The notes: a model not told the origin generated them from the letters alone. Shown: positions 1-9,606, counted from the first letter of the stretch. The stretch: 64,000 bases of DNA from Peteryoungia algae (GCF_030369675.1 NZ_CP128477.1:4110501-4174500), one strand, 5' to 3'. Numbers and translations: made by a program.

Positions 1-1533
1 GTGGGAGTGCGGCGCGTCTGCACCCGACGCAAGGCAAGAGGTGTCGATCCCGGAGGACTGCCGCAGGCCGGGCGACATCCAGAGGACGAAAGGCACATGG
101 GTCTGCTGCGTCGGAGCGAACATGTATGGCGCTCCATGCAGGTAAAGACCGTTTTCGCCCAGTGATTCCCCGTGGTCGGACATGTAGATCATCGCCGTGT
201 CCAGCCGGTCGCCGTGTGTACCGAGCTTGTCGATCACTTCAGAAAGAATGTGGTCGGTATAGAGGAGGGCATTGTCATAGGCGTTGGCGATGGTTTCCGG
301 CGTACAGGTGTCGAAATCCACGGAGCGGCAGTCCGGCATGAACTTGCGATAGGCTTCGGGGTAGCGGAGGTAGTAAGCCGGGCCGTGATTGCCGAGCTGA
401 TGCAAGACCAGCACCGCGTCACCATCGATCTTCTCCAGCCAGGCGTCTAGCCCGTCGACAAGGATCTGATCAAGGCACTCACCTCCGTCACAAAAGCGCG
501 GATCGTTCGACTTGAACAACTCGGTCTTTTTGATCCGATCGGCAACATGCTTGTCGCCGGTGTTGTTGTCCCACCATTCGGTCTTGATCCCGGCGTGGCT
601 GAGGACGTCCACGAGATCTTCGGTCGCCAGTGCTTTTGCGTGGGAATAGTCATTCCGCCCATAAACTGAGAACATGCAGGGCACTGATACGGCTGTCGCC
701 GTTCCGCAGCTTGACGTATTGTTGAAATAGACGATGTCTCGCTTCGATAGCTCGGGATTTGTTTCGCGGGCGTAGCCTCCAAGCTGGAAATTCTGTGCTC
801 GCGCGGTCTCGCCGACAACAACGACGGTCACCCGCGGCTTGCGGCGTCCGGCTATGAGATCGTCTGCCACCTTCGCATCGGCGCCGAGGGGCTGAACGAT
901 GATGGCCTGCTCCTTGCTTTCGCCGATAAAGTACCCTGCGGCGCTTGCCATCGGGAACACGGGATTCAAGGTGCGGAACCAGTCCCGATGCTCGCGAATG
1001 TTGAAGATGAAGCTGCCGCTGTTCGAGAGCCCCGCCAGACCAAAGACAACAAGGCAAGACAGGATGATCATCAGATTGACGGCGACCTTTTTCAGGATCG
1101 GTCGATGCACAATGTCCACCAGGACGATGAACAGCGCCGGGAGCAGGCCGAACAGGACCATGTGAAGGATGAAGGCGGAAGTGATGAGGTGACCGGCTTC
1201 CGCCTGATTGGTCTCCATGGCGTTGCGGATCATCTCGCCATCGATGATGACGCCGAACCGGTCCATGAACCAGGCTCCCCCGACGCTTGCCAGGAGGACC
1301 ACGATCAGCACTGGCTTGATCACGTACTTGGCCGAAAAGGTGACGGTGAGCGCAATGAATCCCGCGAGCAGTCCAGTGCCAAGCGCGAAGAGTGCCAGCG
1401 CATCGCCCTTCAGGAAGACTGAGGACTTGTCCCAGAACGTCCCGTTCATGAAGATGAGAAGATAGACTGCGGTGAGGATGCACAGCCACTCGCTGCGCAT
1501 CCTCGGCCGGACCTTCAAAAGCGTCTTGAACAA
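1..1533 (-). CDS. eptA: lipid A phosphoethanolamine transferase, EptA-like (3' end outside window)
   Basis: The minus strand is open from about 1533 to the window edge, giving about 511 residues and lacking the last few tens of residues. The N-terminal ~160 residues form several hydrophobic segments (inner-membrane anchor). A periplasmic sulfatase-fold domain follows. The presumed nucleophile is Thr243 in GETARAQNF. Further family motifs are NNTSSCGTATAVSVPCMFS, LHQLGNHGPAYY and MSDHGESLGENG, which supply metal and substrate ligands. The family transfers phosphoethanolamine from phosphatidylethanolamine to lipid A, usually lowering polymyxin sensitivity. A TTG start at 1533 is preceded by AAAGGAAG at good spacing; an in-frame ATG at 1500 is the alternative. 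The exact acceptor (lipid A, core or another glycan) cannot be told from sequence. Confidence 0.88.
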   Translation of the reverse strand, partial: MFKTLLKVRPRMRSEWLCILTAVYLLIFMNGTFWDKSSVFLKGDALALFALGTGLLAGFIALTVTFSAKYVIKPVLIVVLLASVGGAWFMDRFGVIIDGEMIRNAMETNQAEAGHLITSAFILHMVLFGLLPALFIVLVDIVHRPILKKVAVNLMIILSCLVVFGLAGLSNSGSFIFNIREHRDWFRTLNPVFPMASAAGYFIGESKEQAIIVQPLGADAKVADDLIAGRRKPRVTVVVVGETARAQNFQLGGYARETNPELSKRDIVYFNNTSSCGTATAVSVPCMFSVYGRNDYSHAKALATEDLVDVLSHAGIKTEWWDNNTGDKHVADRIKKTELFKSNDPRFCDGGECLDQILVDGLDAWLEKIDGDAVLVLHQLGNHGPAYYLRYPEAYRKFMPDCRSVDFDTCTPETIANAYDNALLYTDHILSEVIDKLGTHGDRLDTAMIYMSDHGESLGENGLYLHGAPYMFAPTQQTHVPFVLWMSPGLRQSSGIDTSCLASGADAPHSH

Positions 1534-1764
1534 GCCCGCTTCCTTTCGTGCATGGATAAGAGATCCGATGCACTGGAGCGGAAAGCTGACAGGAACCTGA
1601 ACGCAACGCGGCTCAGTTGCGACGCAAGGCTAGATGCAAGGACGGGTGCGCCGGGCAATCATCGAAACGCACCGCACGACGAGGTTCGCGCAGCGTTACG
1701 CAATTCAGATGCACACAAACCCGAATTGGCAATATTGCGCCGTGACACCGTCCGCCTGGTGGGA

Positions 1765-2814
1765 TCAGTCGAGACGGACGCCGTCTGTGCCGAAGAAGTG
1801 CAAATCGGATGCTTTCGCGCCGATCTGGACCATGTCGTCCATCTCGATCCGCGAGCGACCGGCGACACGGAAAACAATGTCGCTGCGATCGGCCAGCGTT
1901 CCATGGACATAGCTTTCGGCCCCGACCAGCTCGACTGCAGCAACCTTGACGCTGGCAGTGAAGATCTCGTCGCCCGGCGCATCCGTGATCATGTGCAGGT
2001 CTTCCGGCCGGATACCGAGGGTGGCGGTGCCTGATGGAACCGACGCGCCTGATGTCATCGACCAGCTCTCCGTCGCCTTGCCCATGTGCAGCAGGTTCAT
2101 CGAGGGTGACCCGATAAAGGTTGCGACAAAGGTCGTGGCAGGACGTTCATAGAGCTCGATCGGCGTGCCGACCTGTTCGATGCGCCCGGCATTGAGGACG
2201 ACCAGTCGGTCGGCAAGCGTCATCGCTTCCATCTGGTCATGCGTGACATAGACGCTGGTCGTGGCCAGCGAGCGTTGCAGCCGCTTGATCTCGACGCGCA
2301 TCTGCACGCGGAGCTTGGCATCGAGGTTCGACAAGGGCTCGTCGAAGAGATAGGCGGCAGGCTCGCGCACGATCGCGCGGCCCATAGCCACACGCTGGCG
2401 CTGGCCGCCCGACAATTGCCGCGGCTTGCGCTCGAGGAACGGCTCGATCTCCAAAGCCTTGGCGGCCTGCCCGATCCGCCGGTCGATCTCGTCCTTCGGC
2501 GTGTTGCGGTTTTTCAGGCCGTAGGCCAGATTCTGGCGCACCGTCATGTGGGGGTAGAGCGCATAGTTCTGGAACACCATGGCGATGTCGCGCTCGGAAG
2601 GTTCCAGTTCGTTCACGACCCGGTCTCCGATCGTAATTTCACCGCCTGAAATTCCCTCAAGGCCTGCAATCATGCGCAACAGCGTGGACTTGCCGCAGCC
2701 TGAAGGCCCGACGAGAACAACCAGTTCTCCATCGGCAATTTCCAGCGACACGCCTTTGATGGCTTCGACATTGCCATACATCTTGCGGACATCGTTCAAA
2801 ACAATCTGGGCCAT
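1765..2814 (-). CDS. ugpC: sn-glycerol-3-phosphate ABC transporter ATPase UgpC
   Basis: This 349-residue ABC ATPase of the MalK/UgpC group energises glycerol-3-phosphate import at the inner face of the membrane. Walker [10 protein letters not shown] is at residues 36-44, the signature is [14 protein letters not shown], Walker B is [14 protein letters not shown], and the switch histidine is in [11 protein letters not shown]-terminal ~110-residue OB-type (TOBE) regulatory domain follows. The start is ATG at 2814, since MAQIVLNDV is the usual UgpC beginning. The ATG overlaps the ugpE stop by one base (TAATG), so the two are translationally coupled. It is the last gene of ugpBAEC. Confidence 0.95.
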   Translation of the reverse strand: MAQIVLNDVRKMYGNVEAIKGVSLEIADGELVVLVGPSGCGKSTLLRMIAGLEGISGGEITIGDRVVNELEPSERDIAMVFQNYALYPHMTVRQNLAYGLKNRNTPKDEIDRRIGQAAKALEIEPFLERKPRQLSGGQRQRVAMGRAIVREPAAYLFDEPLSNLDAKLRVQMRVEIKRLQRSLATTSVYVTHDQMEAMTLADRLVVLNAGRIEQVGTPIELYERPATTFVATFIGSPSMNLLHMGKATESWSMTSGASVPSGTATLGIRPEDLHMITDAPGDEIFTASVKVAAVELVGAESYVHGTLADRSDIVFRVAGRSRIEMDDMVQIGAKASDLHFFGTDGVRLD

Positions 2815-3662
2815 TACTTTTCTGTCTCCACAAGACCTTTGACGAACCATCGCTGCATCAGGACGACGACGAGGATGGGAGGGATGATGGCGAGGATCGC
2901 AGTCACCATGACGTAGTTCCAGGGCGTGGAGGCGTCGGTGAAATCGACCATGCGGCGCAGGCCGATGATGATCGTGTTCATCTTGGCATCATTGGTGACC
3001 AGAAGCGGCCAGAGATACTGGGTCCAGCCATAGATGAACAAGATCACGAAGAGCGCTGCGATGTTGGTAGTCGAAAGCGGAAGCAGGATATCCTTCATGA
3101 ACCGGAAGGGACCGGCATTGTCGATCCGCGCCGCCTCGACCAGTTCGCCCGGTATCGTCAGGAAGAACTGCCTGAACAGGAAGGTTGCGGTTGCCGATGC
3201 CATCAGCGGCAAGGTGAGCCCCGCATAGGTGTCGATCAGTCCGAGATCCACGATCACCTTGTAGGTCGGCAGAATGCGCACCTCGACCGGCAGCATCAGG
3301 GTGATGAAGATCATCCAGAAGAAGAACATTCGGAATCGGAAGCGGAAGAAGACGATGGCAAAGGCCGACAGGAACGAGATGAGGATCTTCCCGACGGCAA
3401 TTGCGATCGCGACCACGAACGAGTTGAACAGCAGGCGTTCGAGGCTGACCCCGACGACGCGCTCGACGCCGCCGGACATGGCTTCGGTGTAGTTTTCGGT
3501 CAGGTGGCCGCCCGGCAACAGTGACATCGGCGGACGGATGATGTCTTGCGAACTCATCGATGAGGCGATGAACGTGTAGTAGATTGGGAAGGCGACGATG
3601 ACGATTCCGATCACGAGGATCAGGTGGCCAATCAGATTGGCGATGGGGCGATTTTCAATCAT
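2814..3662 (-). CDS. ugpE: sn-glycerol-3-phosphate ABC transporter permease UgpE
   Basis: A 282-residue inner-membrane permease with about six transmembrane segments. Near residue 190 it carries an EAA loop ([20 protein letters not shown]) that docks on UgpC. Length and order match UgpE of E. coli. It forms the translocation pore with UgpA. It lies 9 bases after ugpA and overlaps ugpC by one base. Confidence 0.95.
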   Translation of the reverse strand: MIENRPIANLIGHLILVIGIVIVAFPIYYTFIASSMSSQDIIRPPMSLLPGGHLTENYTEAMSGGVERVVGVSLERLLFNSFVVAIAIAVGKILISFLSAFAIVFFRFRFRMFFFWMIFITLMLPVEVRILPTYKVIVDLGLIDTYAGLTLPLMASATATFLFRQFFLTIPGELVEAARIDNAGPFRFMKDILLPLSTTNIAALFVILFIYGWTQYLWPLLVTNDAKMNTIIIGLRRMVDFTDASTPWNYVMVTAILAIIPPILVVVLMQRWFVKGLVETEK

Positions 3663-3671
3663 GTCCGGTCC

Positions 3672-4553
3672 TCAGCCGTAATGGACCCGCTTCTCAACGA
3701 AGCGGAACTGGAAGGCGGTCAGGCCAATCACGATGATCATCAGGATGACGGACTGCGCGGCAGATGAGCCGAGGTTCAGGTTGACGAAGCCGTCATTGTA
3801 AACCTTGTACACCAGCGTTTCGGTTGCTTTTGCCGGGCCACCACCGGTGACGGCGTGGATGATGCCGAACGTATCGAAGAAGGCGTAGACCGTATTGACC
3901 ACCAGCAGGAAGAAGGTGGTCGGCGCCAGAAGCGGGAAGATGATCGTCCAGAAGCGTCGGCTGCCACGGGCACCATCGATCGCGGCCGCCTCGATGAGAG
4001 ACTTCGGGATTGCCTGGAGGCCGGCAACGAAAAACAGGAAATTATAGCTGATCTGCTTCCATGCGGCGGCAAAGACGATGAGGGTCATCGCCTGGTCGCC
4101 TTTCAGAAGGGGGTCCCAGTTGAAGCCGGTGGAGCGCAGCAGATAGGCAAGCGTTCCCATGGCCGGGTTGAACATGAAGAGCCAAAGCATGCCGGCAACG
4201 GCGGGAGCCACTGCGTAGGGCCAGATCAAAAGCGTGCGGTAAAACGTCTGGCCGCGAACGACCTTGTCGGCAGCCGTCGCGAGAAGCAGCGCCGCCGCCA
4301 TCGACACCAGAGCCGTCAGCGCGCTGAACACGATCGTGACCTGGAGCGAATGGAGATAGTTCGGATCCGAGAGAATATCGGAAAAATTGGCAAAACCCAC
4401 GAAGGTGCTTTTCAGCCCGAACGGATCTTCCCGGAGCATGGACTGGTAGATCGCCTGGCTTGCCGGCCAGAAAAAGAAGACCAGCGTCAGGATGATCTGG
4501 GGCGCCAACAGCAGGTAGGGCAGGATTTTGTTCGGGAAGTGAACCGTGTGCAA
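3672..4553 (-). CDS. ugpA: sn-glycerol-3-phosphate ABC transporter permease UgpA
   Basis: A 293-residue inner-membrane permease with six predicted transmembrane segments and the EAA motif [20 protein letters not shown]. The start is TTG at 4553, supported by GAGGAG seven bases upstream; no in-frame ATG is closer. It follows ugpB by 77 bases, and that gap holds a strong stem-loop. The gap suggests the permeases are made at lower levels than the binding protein. Confidence 0.93.
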   Translation of the reverse strand: MHTVHFPNKILPYLLLAPQIILTLVFFFWPASQAIYQSMLREDPFGLKSTFVGFANFSDILSDPNYLHSLQVTIVFSALTALVSMAAALLLATAADKVVRGQTFYRTLLIWPYAVAPAVAGMLWLFMFNPAMGTLAYLLRSTGFNWDPLLKGDQAMTLIVFAAAWKQISYNFLFFVAGLQAIPKSLIEAAAIDGARGSRRFWTIIFPLLAPTTFFLLVVNTVYAFFDTFGIIHAVTGGGPAKATETLVYKVYNDGFVNLNLGSSAAQSVILMIIVIGLTAFQFRFVEKRVHYG

Positions 4554-4584
4554 GGCGATGCTCCTCAGCCGGCCAAGGGAAAAA

Positions 4585-4614
4585 CACTGCCCGCACGTTG
4601 CGATGCGGGCAGTG
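4585..4614 (-). terminator. intra-operon stem-loop between ugpB and ugpA
   Basis: A perfect 11-base-pair stem (CACTGCCCGCA against TGCGGGCAGTG) with an 8-base loop. In the ugp transcript it is followed by TTTTT. It has the form of an intrinsic terminator but sits inside the operon, 17 bases after the ugpB stop codon. It is probably a partial terminator or 3' RNA stabiliser that keeps binding-protein mRNA in excess. Confidence 0.75.
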
Positions 4615-4630
4615 TCGTCATTCGGTCAGA

Positions 4631-5938
4631 TCAGTTGCTGGAAACGGCTGCGATGGCTGCATTGCCACGATCGACGATGCGGTCGAGCGTCGTCTTGGCG
4701 TCCTGCGAGCCGGCGAGCATTGCTTCGAACTCTTCGTTCATGATGTCGCGAACCTGCGGCAGGTTCGGCAGACGCACGCCCTTGGAGTTTTCGGTCGGAG
4801 CCTTGCCGGTCATCTGCAGGATGGGCGTTTCACGCGCCGGATTCTTCTCGTAGAAGCCCGAGGACTTCGTCGCCTCATAAGCCGCATTGGTCACCGGAAG
4901 ATAGCCGGAAACCTGGTGCAGGCGTGCCTGGATTTCCGTCTGCGACAGGAAGTTGAAGAACTGGGCGATGCCCTTGTATTCTTCATCGCTCTTGCCACCG
5001 AAGACCCAGAGGCTGGCGCCGCCCGGAATGGTGTTCTGCGGACCATTGCCTTCGTAGTAGGGAAGCTGGCCGATGCCATAGTTCATGCCAGACTTTACGA
5101 TGTCACCGAGGCCGCCCGAGGACTCGGTCATGATGGCGCATTCGCCCGACAGGAAGAGCTGCTTCGCTTCAGACGTGCGACCGCCGTAGCGGAACACTTC
5201 GTCCTTGGCCAAGTCGGCAATGGACTGGAAATGCTCGACAAAGACCGGCGAATTGACCTGCAGTTCGACGGTGCCTTCCGCAAGGCCGTTTTCATTGGTG
5301 CCATAGGAAAGATTGTTCCAGGCGGCGAAGTTCTCGGTCTGGATCCAGGTCAGCCAGGTCGATGTCATGCCGCAGGGTGCAGCGCCGCTCTCCTTGATCT
5401 TCCGAGCTGCCTCGAACACTTCGGGCCAGGTCTTCGGCGGGTTTTCCGCGTCAAGGCCCGCCTTGGTGAAGGCGTCCTTGTTGTAATAGAGGATCGGCGA
5501 CGATGAATTATACGGGAAGGACAGCATGGTGCCATCCGGCTTGGAATAATAGGCAACGATGCCAGCCAGATAGTCCGACTTGTTGAATTCGAACCCGCCC
5601 TTCTGGAGGACTTCGGCGACCGGAACGATGGCGCCTTCAGCGCCCATCATCACGCCGGAGCCTGCATCGAAGACCTGGATGATGGCTGGCGGCTGCTTTG
5701 AACGGAATGCAGCGATGCCGGCATTCAGGGTTTCCGGATAGGTACCCTTGAAGACTGGCGTGATCGTGTAGTCGCTCTGGCTTTCATTGAACTCCTTGGC
5801 GAGCTGGTCGACCACCTCGTTGTTGGCGCCGGTCATTGCGTGCCACCACTGCAGTTCCGTGGCAGCAAAAGCCGAGGAGCCGAAAGAAAGCGAAAGTGCG
5901 AGGGTCGCTGCGGATGCAGCTAAACGTTTGGTGAACAT
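4631..5938 (-). CDS. ugpB: sn-glycerol-3-phosphate-binding periplasmic protein UgpB
   Basis: A 435-residue family 1 solute-binding protein. Residues 1 to about 25 are a Sec signal peptide (MFTKRLAASAATLALSL...SSAFA). The mature part begins ATELQWWHAMTGANNEVVDQ, typical of UgpB, where the WWHAM region helps bind glycerol-3-phosphate. It captures glycerol-3-phosphate or its diesters in the periplasm for UgpAEC. The chosen ATG at 5938 has GGGAGG at proper spacing. It is first in the operon, with a possible Pho box about 130 bases upstream. Confidence 0.95.
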   Translation of the reverse strand: MFTKRLAASAATLALSLSFGSSAFAATELQWWHAMTGANNEVVDQLAKEFNESQSDYTITPVFKGTYPETLNAGIAAFRSKQPPAIIQVFDAGSGVMMGAEGAIVPVAEVLQKGGFEFNKSDYLAGIVAYYSKPDGTMLSFPYNSSSPILYYNKDAFTKAGLDAENPPKTWPEVFEAARKIKESGAAPCGMTSTWLTWIQTENFAAWNNLSYGTNENGLAEGTVELQVNSPVFVEHFQSIADLAKDEVFRYGGRTSEAKQLFLSGECAIMTESSGGLGDIVKSGMNYGIGQLPYYEGNGPQNTIPGGASLWVFGGKSDEEYKGIAQFFNFLSQTEIQARLHQVSGYLPVTNAAYEATKSSGFYEKNPARETPILQMTGKAPTENSKGVRLPNLPQVRDIMNEEFEAMLAGSQDAKTTLDRIVDRGNAAIAAVSSN

Positions 5939-6653
5939 GGTGCCTCCCTGATGTTCCACTTGGTCCAGCTAACGCTGGCAAGCATGGCCCCACGACAGAT
6001 CCTCCCGATCCGGCGTGAGCTCGCTTCGTTTGAAGCAGCTCACATAGGAAACGAAAATATGTGAACCCGCAACGAAATTGTGACAGTCGGTTGTCTCTAG
6101 GTGTGCACAATCAAGGGGCGTACTGGATCAGCGTGCGAGAACACGGGCATTTTGACGAGGGCTATGCCTCGCCGCCTTCATGTCGGACTGACGGAAGACA
6201 GTCGTGCAGTCGGAATGTCACATCTTCTACCACGCGCAGGGATCCCCAGCCAAACCTGTCGAAGTCGGACGTCCGCCCCCCCGGCGGCCGGCTCTCTACC
6301 TGGTTCTCAATCAGTCGGGTGGTAACAATTGCCTTGCGGCCGGGGAGGGGCAGATGCTCTGCGAGTTTACACCTTGCATATCGAGTGATGAGTTTGATCT
6401 CATCCGCGCAAACCTGAAGGCCGGTTCACCCCGTGTCATCCGGTCCCAGAACCCTTGCGCCCGCCGATTTCAACCGCGCCCTTTCCATAGTCAGGGGAGA
6501 CTGAAACATGCCCGCCAAATTGTCGCGACAAGCCTTTTCCGTCTGGCGACTGCCTCTCATTCTGTTGCCGCTGACGACTGCAACAGCCCCGTGCCGACCG
6601 TCCTGTTGCCCGCTGTTCCGGGAAGCACAATCATCGGCTCCCGTTCTGGCGCG
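5939..6653. other. gene-poor intergenic region between ugpB and phnF
   Basis: About 715 bases with no convincing gene. It contains the ugpB leader and the weak Pho-box candidate. A plus-strand frame at 6508-6762 has AGGGGAGA before its ATG, but its product (84 residues, no recognisable fold) overlaps the end of phnF antisense, so I do not call it. The rest has no family signal in any frame and may be decayed sequence. Confidence 0.6.
6069..6086 (-). promoter_or_regulatory. weak candidate Pho box upstream of ugpB
   Basis: On the minus strand the site reads CTGTCAC-AATT-TCGTTGC. The first half matches the PhoB half-site CTGTCAT at six of seven positions. The second half is poor (three of seven). 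An A/T-rich 4-base spacer and a following TTCACAT at the same 11-base period are suggestive. Ugp systems are classic PhoB targets, which raises the prior. Confidence 0.42.
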
Positions 6654-7427
6654 CTACTTCGCCGGGGTCCCAAAAACGAACTCGACCGACATCAGCGGCC
6701 AGCAGCCTGACGTCCACTCGATCGTGCGGCCATCGCTGTCCTCGTTGCGCGCGTTCAGGTGAAATACCGGCGTTCCCGGCGTCAGTCGCAGGTTGCCAGC
6801 CTCTTCCGCCGACGCGAAGCCGCCACTGATACGGGTCTCGACCCTCCGGAAGGCAGCGATGCCATTCGCGCGGAAGACATCCGTCACCGACTGCCGTTCG
6901 GCATAGAGCGCCTCGAAATCGGGAAAGCGACTGGCGGGAAAGTGCTTGTCGTTCACATAGACCGGTTGGTCGCCGAGCAGCCGCAGTCGCCGCAGGTGGA
7001 TGATGTCTGCGCCCTCGGCGATGCGCAACCGCGCTGAGAGTTCGGCAGTCGCGAGTTCGCGCCGCACGAAGCGGGTATCGGTGGTGATGGGCGCGCTATG
7101 GGTCTCGATATTCTCCCGGAACGGATGGCCATCGCGGACGGAGAAGATTGCCGGCGGGCTGCGCACGAAGATGCCGACACCCTTGCGCGCCGTTAGGTGC
7201 CCCTCGTTCTGCAACTGTTGCAGGGCCTGGCGCAGCGTGATGCGGGTGACGCCGAGGCTTGCGGCGAGATGCGTTTCTCCGGGCAATTGGCTGCCTGGCT
7301 TCAACGTCCCGCTTTCGATCAGGCCGAGGATATGGTCGCGGATCTGCTGCCAGATCGGCATGTCGCTCCGCGGGCCAAAGACCAGCCCATCGAAGGTGGT
7401 GATTGGGATTTCAGGCGTGTCGAGCAT
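6654..7427 (-). CDS. phnF: PhnF-type GntR/HutC-family transcriptional regulator
   Basis: A 257-residue regulator. The N-terminal winged helix-turn-helix (about residues 17-85, PIWQQIRDHILGLIESGTL...LAASLGVTRITLRQAL) is joined to a C-terminal UTRA ligand-binding domain of the HutC/PhnF subfamily (RRLRLLGDQPVYVNDKHFP). PhnF proteins repress phosphonate uptake and catabolism genes. The ATG at 7427 has GGAAACC upstream and lies 13 bases after the phnM stop, so both are one transcript. The matching operator core GTCTATAC lies before phnD. Confidence 0.88.
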   Translation of the reverse strand: MLDTPEIPITTFDGLVFGPRSDMPIWQQIRDHILGLIESGTLKPGSQLPGETHLAASLGVTRITLRQALQQLQNEGHLTARKGVGIFVRSPPAIFSVRDGHPFRENIETHSAPITTDTRFVRRELATAELSARLRIAEGADIIHLRRLRLLGDQPVYVNDKHFPASRFPDFEALYAERQSVTDVFRANGIAAFRRVETRISGGFASAEEAGNLRLTPGTPVFHLNARNEDSDGRTIEWTSGCWPLMSVEFVFGTPAK

Positions 7428-7440
7428 GATGGTTTCCGGT

Positions 7441-8607
7441 TCAGGCGGCAGCCGAGGCAATCGCGGATTCGGTCTCTAACAGAATAAGTGCCGAATAGAC
7501 CAGCCGACCGCCAACGAAGGTTGCCACCACCTTCGGGTGGCGGATGTCTTTCGCATCGACGAGGATGACGTCGGCGCGTTTTCCCTTCTCGAACCGTCCC
7601 CGGTCGGCAAGGCCGGCAGCGGCAGCGGCATTGGCTGACACGAGGTGCCAGGCCCTGGCGAAGTCTGCATCCTCGGGGGATGCCAGCCGGAAGGCTGCAT
7701 GGAGGGGTGACGGATAGTGGTAATCGGACGCAAGCACGGTGCAAAGCCCGTCGCGGATTGCCGTCGTTGCGTCAAGCGCGCCATTGTGGCTGCCGCCGCG
7801 CACGACGTTGGGCGCGCCGAGGATGACATGTTCGCCGGCGGCCCGCGCTTCGGCAGCCGTCTCCAGCGTCAGCGGAAACTCCGACGATACTGCCCCCAGC
7901 GCACGGAAGTGCCGGCGCTCGTCGGGTGAGGCCTCGTCATGGGCGAGCAGCACGTTGCCGTTCTCGCGCGCTGCTGTGGCGAGCTCTTCGATGGCACCGG
8001 CCACATCTTTGCGCCGTGCCCAGACCCTGTCGAGCAGCGCCATGTAGTCGTCGCGCGACAAACCGGAGCGTTCCGCCATCTGGCCGATCTTGCGGGCAAT
8101 CGTGCCCTTCAGCACCGATCCCGTCGTATGGTCGTTCAGGGCCACGAGCGGCTTCGGGTCGAGCGACAGCCAATCGATCACCTGCTGTAGCGCATCGAGT
8201 GCAAAGGTTTCCCAGCGCAGGTGCAGGCGGGTGTCGCAGGCCAGATGCGGGCGGGCGGTGGCAAGTGCAGTGACGAAGTCGCCGGCGGCCTGCAGGGACC
8301 GAAGGCCGGGCTCCCAGGACACCGTCACGCCGTGAAAGGCAGTGGTGATGCCGTTGGCCACCAGTTGTCGGTCGGTGTCGCGCAGTGCCAGACCGACGTC
8401 GAAGCGCACGCCCGGTCGCGGCATGATCTGCCGCTCGAAGCCGTCACCGTGGATGTCGACGATGCCCGGCAGGACGAGCAGGCCTGCAGCGTCGATCTCG
8501 CGCCCGCCATTGCCCCTGTCCGACAGAATGCCGCCGTCGATGAAGAAATCGCTGCGTTCGAGCCTCTCGGCGCCCAGCACGGTGCCGTTGCGGATGGTCC
8601 AGTTCAT
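7441..8607 (-). CDS. phnM: PhnM-like phosphonate amidohydrolase (ribose methylphosphonate triphosphate diphosphatase family)
   Basis: A 388-residue amidohydrolase-superfamily TIM barrel. The metal motif DIHGDGFER is at about residues 54-62, and later ligands lie in LAHDEASPDE and LASDYHYPSPL. In the C-P lyase pathway PhnM removes pyrophosphate from 5-triphospho-ribosyl phosphonate. Here no phnGHIJKL genes accompany it; its partners are phnF and the divergent phnDCE transporter. Either the lyase lies elsewhere or this copy acts on a different phosphonate ester. The start MNWTIRNGTVLGAERL is family-typical, with an AGAGAG ribosome site before it. Confidence 0.85.
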   Translation of the reverse strand: MNWTIRNGTVLGAERLERSDFFIDGGILSDRGNGGREIDAAGLLVLPGIVDIHGDGFERQIMPRPGVRFDVGLALRDTDRQLVANGITTAFHGVTVSWEPGLRSLQAAGDFVTALATARPHLACDTRLHLRWETFALDALQQVIDWLSLDPKPLVALNDHTTGSVLKGTIARKIGQMAERSGLSRDDYMALLDRVWARRKDVAGAIEELATAARENGNVLLAHDEASPDERRHFRALGAVSSEFPLTLETAAEARAAGEHVILGAPNVVRGGSHNGALDATTAIRDGLCTVLASDYHYPSPLHAAFRLASPEDADFARAWHLVSANAAAAAGLADRGRFEKGKRADVILVDAKDIRHPKVVATFVGGRLVYSALILLETESAIASAAA

Positions 8608-8645
8608 CGCGTCTCTCTGTCTCGTTTTCGTCCCGGGGCGGAAAA

Positions 8646-8663
8646 TTGTCACGTGCCCGTCAC
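8646..8663 (+). promoter_or_regulatory. Pho box upstream of phnD
   Basis: TTGTCAC-GTGC-CCGTCAC: two 7-base half-sites at the 11-base spacing used by PhoB (consensus CTGTCAT), five matches of seven in each half. It lies 61 bases before the phnD start in the phnM/phnD divergent gap and predicts induction under phosphate limitation. Confidence 0.75.
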
Positions 8664-8697
8664 GTCTGGTCGCTAGGGATAGTCGCAGAAGATGCTC

Positions 8698-8709
8698 CTG
8701 TCTATACAG
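8698..8709. promoter_or_regulatory. putative PhnF operator before phnD
   Basis: CTGTCTATACAG is a near-palindrome whose core GTCTATAC equals that of the known mycobacterial PhnF site (TGGTCTATACCA on one strand) and resembles HutC sites. It sits between the Pho box and the phnD ribosome site, a natural place for repression by the adjacent phnF product. Confidence 0.55.
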
Positions 8710-8723
8710 CAAAGGAAGATATC

Positions 8724-9581
8724 ATGATCCGCTCCCTTCTCGCAGCCTGCGCAATCTCTCTGGTCTCTCTCGCGCCGGCCGCGGCCGAGAGCATCAAGTT
8801 CGCTGTTACCGATATCGAGGGCATGGAAGCCCTGCAGCAGGAATTCGGCGGCTTTCAAAAAGCGCTTGAGCAGGCCTCCGGCCTGGAAATCGAGCTCTTT
8901 CCGGTCAGCTCGCGCACCTCTGCCGTCGAAGCCCTGAATTCCGGACAGGTCGACCTCGTCCTTACGGGTCCGGCCGAATACGTCGTCATGAAGGAACTCG
9001 CCCAGCCGGAGATCGTCGTCGCCTGGCAGCGTCCGGACTACTTCGCCCAGATCGCCGTGCTCGCCAATGGCCCGATCCGTTCGCTGGAAGACCTCAAGGG
9101 CAAGAAGGTCTCCTTCGGTTCCGTCGGCTCCACCTCGCAGCACCTTGGCCCCGCCCAGGCGCTCACCGATTTCGGCATCAAGTACAATGAGGACTACGAG
9201 CCTGTGATCCTCGCCCGCAACGTCGCGGCGGAAGCCCTGATCCGTGGCGACATCGCGGCCATCGGCCTCAACTTCGGCCACCTCAACTCGATCCGCGAAG
9301 CCTTCCCGGACGTTGCCTTCGCCGTTCTTGCCCGTGGCCGCGACCTGCCGAACGACATCCTCGTTGCCCGCAAGGATCTGCCGGAAGAGATCGTTGCCAA
9401 GATCCGCACCGCCTTTGTCGAACAGGGAAGCGACCTGATGGCCGCCGTGCTCACCGGCGACGACAATCAGAAGTTCAAGGGAGGCTTCTTCCTGGCCGAT
9501 GTGAAGGACAGCGATTACGACTACGTCCGCTCGATGTATCGCACGATCGGCGTCGACACCTTCAACGACTTCGTCAACTGA
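8724..9581 (+). CDS. phnD: phosphonate ABC transporter substrate-binding protein PhnD
   Basis: A 285-residue periplasmic binding protein of the PhnD/phosphite family. A short signal peptide (MIRSLLAACAISLVSLAPAAA) is cleaved before ESIKFAVTDIEGMEAL. The stretch SSRTSAVEALNSGQVDLVLTG and the later KKVSFGSVGSTSQHLGP are the ligand-binding loops seen in this family. It delivers phosphonate, phosphite or a phosphate ester to PhnE/PhnC; the exact ligand is not predictable. The ATG at 8724 has AAAGGAAG upstream. Confidence 0.88.
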   Translation: MIRSLLAACAISLVSLAPAAAESIKFAVTDIEGMEALQQEFGGFQKALEQASGLEIELFPVSSRTSAVEALNSGQVDLVLTGPAEYVVMKELAQPEIVVAWQRPDYFAQIAVLANGPIRSLEDLKGKKVSFGSVGSTSQHLGPAQALTDFGIKYNEDYEPVILARNVAAEALIRGDIAAIGLNFGHLNSIREAFPDVAFAVLARGRDLPNDILVARKDLPEEIVAKIRTAFVEQGSDLMAAVLTGDDNQKFKGGFFLADVKDSDYDYVRSMYRTIGVDTFNDFVN

Positions 9582-9606
9582 GCGGATTGGCCCCGATCCC
9601 GCCATC

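Noticed and set aside
650..1606. A 318-residue minus-strand frame in the eptA region
   Set aside because: Another frame of the same strand encodes the complete EptA motifs and is the real gene.
3855..4853. A 332-residue plus-strand frame opposite ugpA/ugpB
   Set aside because: It crosses two real genes and their hairpin; Arg/Gln-rich junk composition.
6508..6762. A possible small plus-strand gene before phnF with a good AGGGGAGA site
   Set aside because: The product has no family signal and its 3' half is antisense to the conserved end of phnF.
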